Shown here piece by piece: positions 61,621 through 64,000 of a DNA stretch of 64,000 bases. The DNA lies in the NCBI GenBank assembly GCA_022180565.1, contig BQML01000009.1, positions 1 through 64,000 on the forward strand, read 5' to 3'. Under the pieces are notes generated by a model that was not told the origin of the DNA, ran no database searches, and saw nothing but the letters and a program-made list of their open reading frames with translations. How positions within the stretch are numbered: the stretch's first letter is position 1; the number at the start of each line of letters is the position of its first letter. Made by a program: the position numbers and the translations under genes. The stretch comes from Bacteroidia bacterium. GTDB taxonomy: Bacteria > Bacteroidota > Ignavibacteria > UBA10030.

Positions 61621-63129
61621 TCATGACTCCCGCACGATCTGAATCAAAGCCATTACGGCCGCTCCTGTCCCCGCACATATCCAGTTTACGATATCATTAT
61701 TTACCCATCTCCATCCTTTTTCCAGAACCGCAGGTCGGTTACAATGGAGTTGTTTCCCTGTAACGGCGTCGCAGAGAGAACACCTGTATTGCGCCTGAAC
61801 CGTGGAGCCTAAGAGGCTGTCAACAGTCATGCCTGCCGCGCCGGCGAGGAGAATCCATCCGACCATCGCCCCTCCCATCCAGCTCACGGAGCTCATGGCA
61901 ATCACCAGGCTGCCGGTCAACCCCGCGCCCAATCCCGCCAACGAAACTCCCCCGTCAGTCCCCGGTGGAACCGGTGTGAATCGGGGAAGCTGAACGGTTC
62001 TCCCATTGCTCAGCACTCCAACCTCCGTTCCCCATGTATCTGCGGCGACCGCAGCCAACGCTCCTCCGTAAAGAGGATAGGAATCCCATTCGGGAAACCA
62101 GTACCAGGCTAGAACCAGAAGTCCGGCAAGTCCGCCATTGGCAAACACTTGTGAGTATTCGCGGGCACCGGCTTTCTCCAGGACGTCAGCCATTCGGCTC
62201 TTCCGATCTGCTCCCACCTTTGACAACAGACTGGACAGAATAAAGAAAGCAAGCATGGGCACGGAGAACTGCCAGCCTCCCACTCCGAACACAACCGTGC
62301 CCACCAGAAACGCCGCAACTGCCCCGCTCGCCGTGAGCAGAGCCGTGTGGTGCGAAGCCACGGCTATATTGATCGCAAGAGCCGCCCCGATGGTGAGTTG
62401 CTGAATATCCATCCGGGGATTGGGGAGGAGGAAGAAGGAGAGGAACAGAGCCACTGAAAGGGGAACCGCGAGATTGTCCAGGCCGCGCGATGAGAGTGCC
62501 TCCCAGGCCGTGGCCGTGGCGGCAGTGACCCCGGCACACGCCAGAACAAAATCAATCCGAACATCCTCCGGCCTCAAGGTCTGCAGAAGACCGCTCAACA
62601 GAACGAAAAAGCTGACCAGAAACATCGCCGCCGAGCCTTCGAAGGATTTTTGGTCCGACGTCAGAGCGTACCAGGTTGGATTCCTCCGATATGCTCCAAC
62701 GACCGCCGCGGCGCTGTCTCCCAGCGTCATCACGAGCATCGAGAGGAGGACGATTACAGGCTCGCGGTACCAGAAAAGTGCGACGACAAGAACAAAGGAG
62801 ACGGCATACCAGACCGTACCGTACGAAAACCTGGCGGTTCCATGTATTCCCTTCAGCATTCCGGCTCTGACCGTCGCGATGTTCAGGACGACGAAGAGTG
62901 CACCGAGGGTAAGGAGAGGAAGCGGACGGGAAAAGAGCCCCAGAGAAGAAACGAGAAGGAGACCAACCGCAACGTGGAGGAACTTGCGCGAACCCTCGGG
63001 CGACGCGCCCCAGGCTTTCCGAATCAATTCGCTGATGCCGATAAGGCCGACAATTCCTGCCGCGATTCCTCCGGCGATCCACCACTCGGCTTCAGGAGCC
63101 TCCTTCCAGAGTTCCGCCCACATAATCAA
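61621..63129 (-). CDS. Fused phytol-kinase-like and DUF92 (phytyl-phosphate-kinase-like) membrane protein
   Basis: This encodes 502 residues with many membrane helices. The N-terminal ~210 residues match the CTP-using dolichol/phytol kinase family (SRKFLHVAVGLLLVSSLGLF, LVMTLGDSAAAVVGAYRRNP, then DQKSFEGSAAMFLVSFFVLL). The C-terminal ~280 match DUF92/VTE6 (TASGAVAAFLVGTVVFGVGG, LAAVAADTWGTEVGVLSNGR, then GGVSLAGLGAGLTGS). In plants VTE5 and VTE6 act in sequence on phytol; a single-chain fusion would phosphorylate an isoprenoid alcohol twice. The isoprenoid used here is unknown. It overlaps the holA stop by four bases. Confidence 0.82.
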   Translation of the reverse strand: MIMWAELWKEAPEAEWWIAGGIAAGIVGLIGISELIRKAWGASPEGSRKFLHVAVGLLLVSSLGLFSRPLPLLTLGALFVVLNIATVRAGMLKGIHGTARFSYGTVWYAVSFVLVVALFWYREPVIVLLSMLVMTLGDSAAAVVGAYRRNPTWYALTSDQKSFEGSAAMFLVSFFVLLSGLLQTLRPEDVRIDFVLACAGVTAATATAWEALSSRGLDNLAVPLSVALFLSFFLLPNPRMDIQQLTIGAALAINIAVASHHTALLTASGAVAAFLVGTVVFGVGGWQFSVPMLAFFILSSLLSKVGADRKSRMADVLEKAGAREYSQVFANGGLAGLLVLAWYWFPEWDSYPLYGGALAAVAADTWGTEVGVLSNGRTVQLPRFTPVPPGTDGGVSLAGLGAGLTGSLVIAMSSVSWMGGAMVGWILLAGAAGMTVDSLLGSTVQAQYRCSLCDAVTGKQLHCNRPAVLEKGWRWVNNDIVNWICAGTGAAVMALIQIVRES

Positions 63130-64000
63130 TACTCCCGTCCCGCAGGCTCAGGCTCGACCACTCCGCGAACAAGGCCGTAAATCATCATGTCGAGAACAAC
63201 GGCGGGATCCCGGGACGTGCTTTTCAGAGTCGCATCGGCTTCGAGCAGAACGCGGTATCCGTTTTCGATCTGCTCCGGGGAAAATCCCCGCTGAAACTCC
63301 ACGAGTTGGCGCAGGAAGAACGGATGAACGCCGACTTCGCGGGCGATTTCGGCATCCGGCACGCGACTGGCCTTCAGTTCCCCGAACTTCCAGAGCTGAT
63401 TGAGGAACCGAGTAAGCATGATGATGATCAATTGAGGACTCTGACCGGACTGCAGCATCGCGTGGAGAATCGTCAGGGCCTCTCGGAGGTCTTTTCGGCC
63501 CACAGCATTCTGCAGTTCGAAGACCGTATATCCCTTCGACGCACCCACGACCTGCGCCACGTCCTCACCGGTGATCTCCTGCTTTTGTCCGACAAAGATG
63601 AACAATTTGTCGATTTCGTTCTGCAGGGCGCGCAGGGAATTCCCGACATACGCCTGCAACAAGCGACAAGCCTCGGGATCGGCATGCTTGCCCATCGATT
63701 CGATCCTCCGGGCAATCCAGTCGGGGACCTTGTTGTCATACAGGGGCTTGCACTCCACCATGGTCGCCTGTTTTTTCAGGTCGGTGAAGGGCTTCTTCCG
63801 CAGGTCGGGATGAAGGGATACAGCAACGAAACAGGTGGACTCAAGGGGGTCTTTCAGGTACGCGGCAATTTGGTCGCGGGCGGAATCGGAAACCGCAAGT
63901 CGTTCGAATTCCTTCACCACGACAACTCTCCGCGGAGACATCATGGGAAACGCTGAAGCCAAAGCGATGACTTCCCTGACGTCGGTTTTGCTTCCATACA
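63126..64000 (-). CDS. holA: DNA polymerase III delta subunit (5' end beyond window)
   Basis: At least 291 residues are in the window; the frame stays open to base 64000 on the minus strand, so the N-terminus is missing. The clamp-loader delta layout is visible: the P-loop-region remainder (SPRRVVVVKEFERLAVS), TDLKKQATMVECKPLYDNKV, AYVGNSLRALQNEIDKLFIF, GASKGYTVFELQNAVGRKDL, and the C-terminal QSGQSPQLIIIMLTRFLNQL. Delta opens the sliding clamp. Essential housekeeping gene. Confidence 0.92.
   Translation of the reverse strand, partial: YGSKTDVREVIALASAFPMMSPRRVVVVKEFERLAVSDSARDQIAAYLKDPLESTCFVAVSLHPDLRKKPFTDLKKQATMVECKPLYDNKVPDWIARRIESMGKHADPEACRLLQAYVGNSLRALQNEIDKLFIFVGQKQEITGEDVAQVVGASKGYTVFELQNAVGRKDLREALTILHAMLQSGQSPQLIIIMLTRFLNQLWKFGELKASRVPDAEIAREVGVHPFFLRQLVEFQRGFSPEQIENGYRVLLEADATLKSTSRDPAVVLDMMIYGLVRGVVEPEPAGREY

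Noticed and set aside
1-64000. rRNA or tRNA genes
   Set aside because: No stretch with recognisable rRNA cores or a tRNA cloverleaf with GTTCRA and CCA-type ends was found by eye; a tRNAscan run could still find one.

Overview
The window looks like chromosome of a free-living member of the Bacteroidota/Chlorobi/Ignavibacteria side of the FCB group. Three secreted proteins (8491-9642, 10958-16222, 16263-18554) end in a type IX secretion (T9SS) sorting domain of the YPNPFNPxTxI type. TonB receptors with carboxypeptidase-like N-terminal domains, DUF5686, DUF4249 and DUF4905 proteins point the same way. No rRNA, tRNA, CRISPR array, insertion sequence or integrase gene was seen.

Positions 1 to about 10.5 kb read as part of an integron gene-cassette array. 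Cassettes on the plus strand are separated by attC-like palindromes. Their outer ends carry matching inverted repeats, their centres vary, and their right ends carry a CGTTATG/CGTTAGC-type crossover core. The cassettes hold a small bPH-like membrane protein, a TolB-like lipoprotein, a DUF5655 remnant, an ORF6N protein, a RelE/ParE-type toxin with an antitoxin cut by an attC, an amidohydrolase, a peptidase remnant, a porin pseudogene and a T9SS cargo protein. The attC orientation predicts that the integrase and attI lie to the left, outside the window. The left attC sites are intact. To the right the sites become half-sites and the genes become pseudogenes, including a second decayed ORF6N copy and a frameshifted chrA, as expected for the old distal end of an array.

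From 10.96 to 18.55 kb lies a pair of large surface-protein genes. The first is a 1754-residue beta-helix protein with seven ~200-residue units, a dockerin-like pair, a cohesin-like domain and a T9SS tag. The second has three cohesin-like domains alternating with bacterial Ig domains and also ends in a T9SS tag. Together they suggest a self-assembling cohesin/dockerin surface structure exported by T9SS, which is the most interesting candidate system here besides the cassette array.

From 18.7 to 28.6 kb are plus-strand accessory enzymes: a broken methyltransferase, DUF4386, an NAD(P)-binding protein, DUF2200, a DHFR-like protein, an F420/NADP oxidoreductase-like protein, a TonB receptor, DUF1801, an acetamidase, DUF1697 and a serine hydrolase. 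From 28.7 kb to the end every gene is on the minus strand. This part holds a TauE exporter, a response regulator fused to an ATPase domain, a D-aminoacylase with a second serine hydrolase, a DUF5686 outer-membrane protein, a HdrD-like membrane Fe-S protein, PhzF, a TonB/DUF4249 pair, a BtuF-like protein, EVE, a PabB-PabC fusion, glutathione peroxidase, PspC, a DUF4097-like protein and ArfB. A peptide-use block follows (S9 peptidase, DUF885, M29 aminopeptidase, MFS, OPT transporter, proline dehydrogenase). The window closes with a beta-barrel protein, SpmA/SpmB, a lipid-kinase fusion and holA, which runs off the end.
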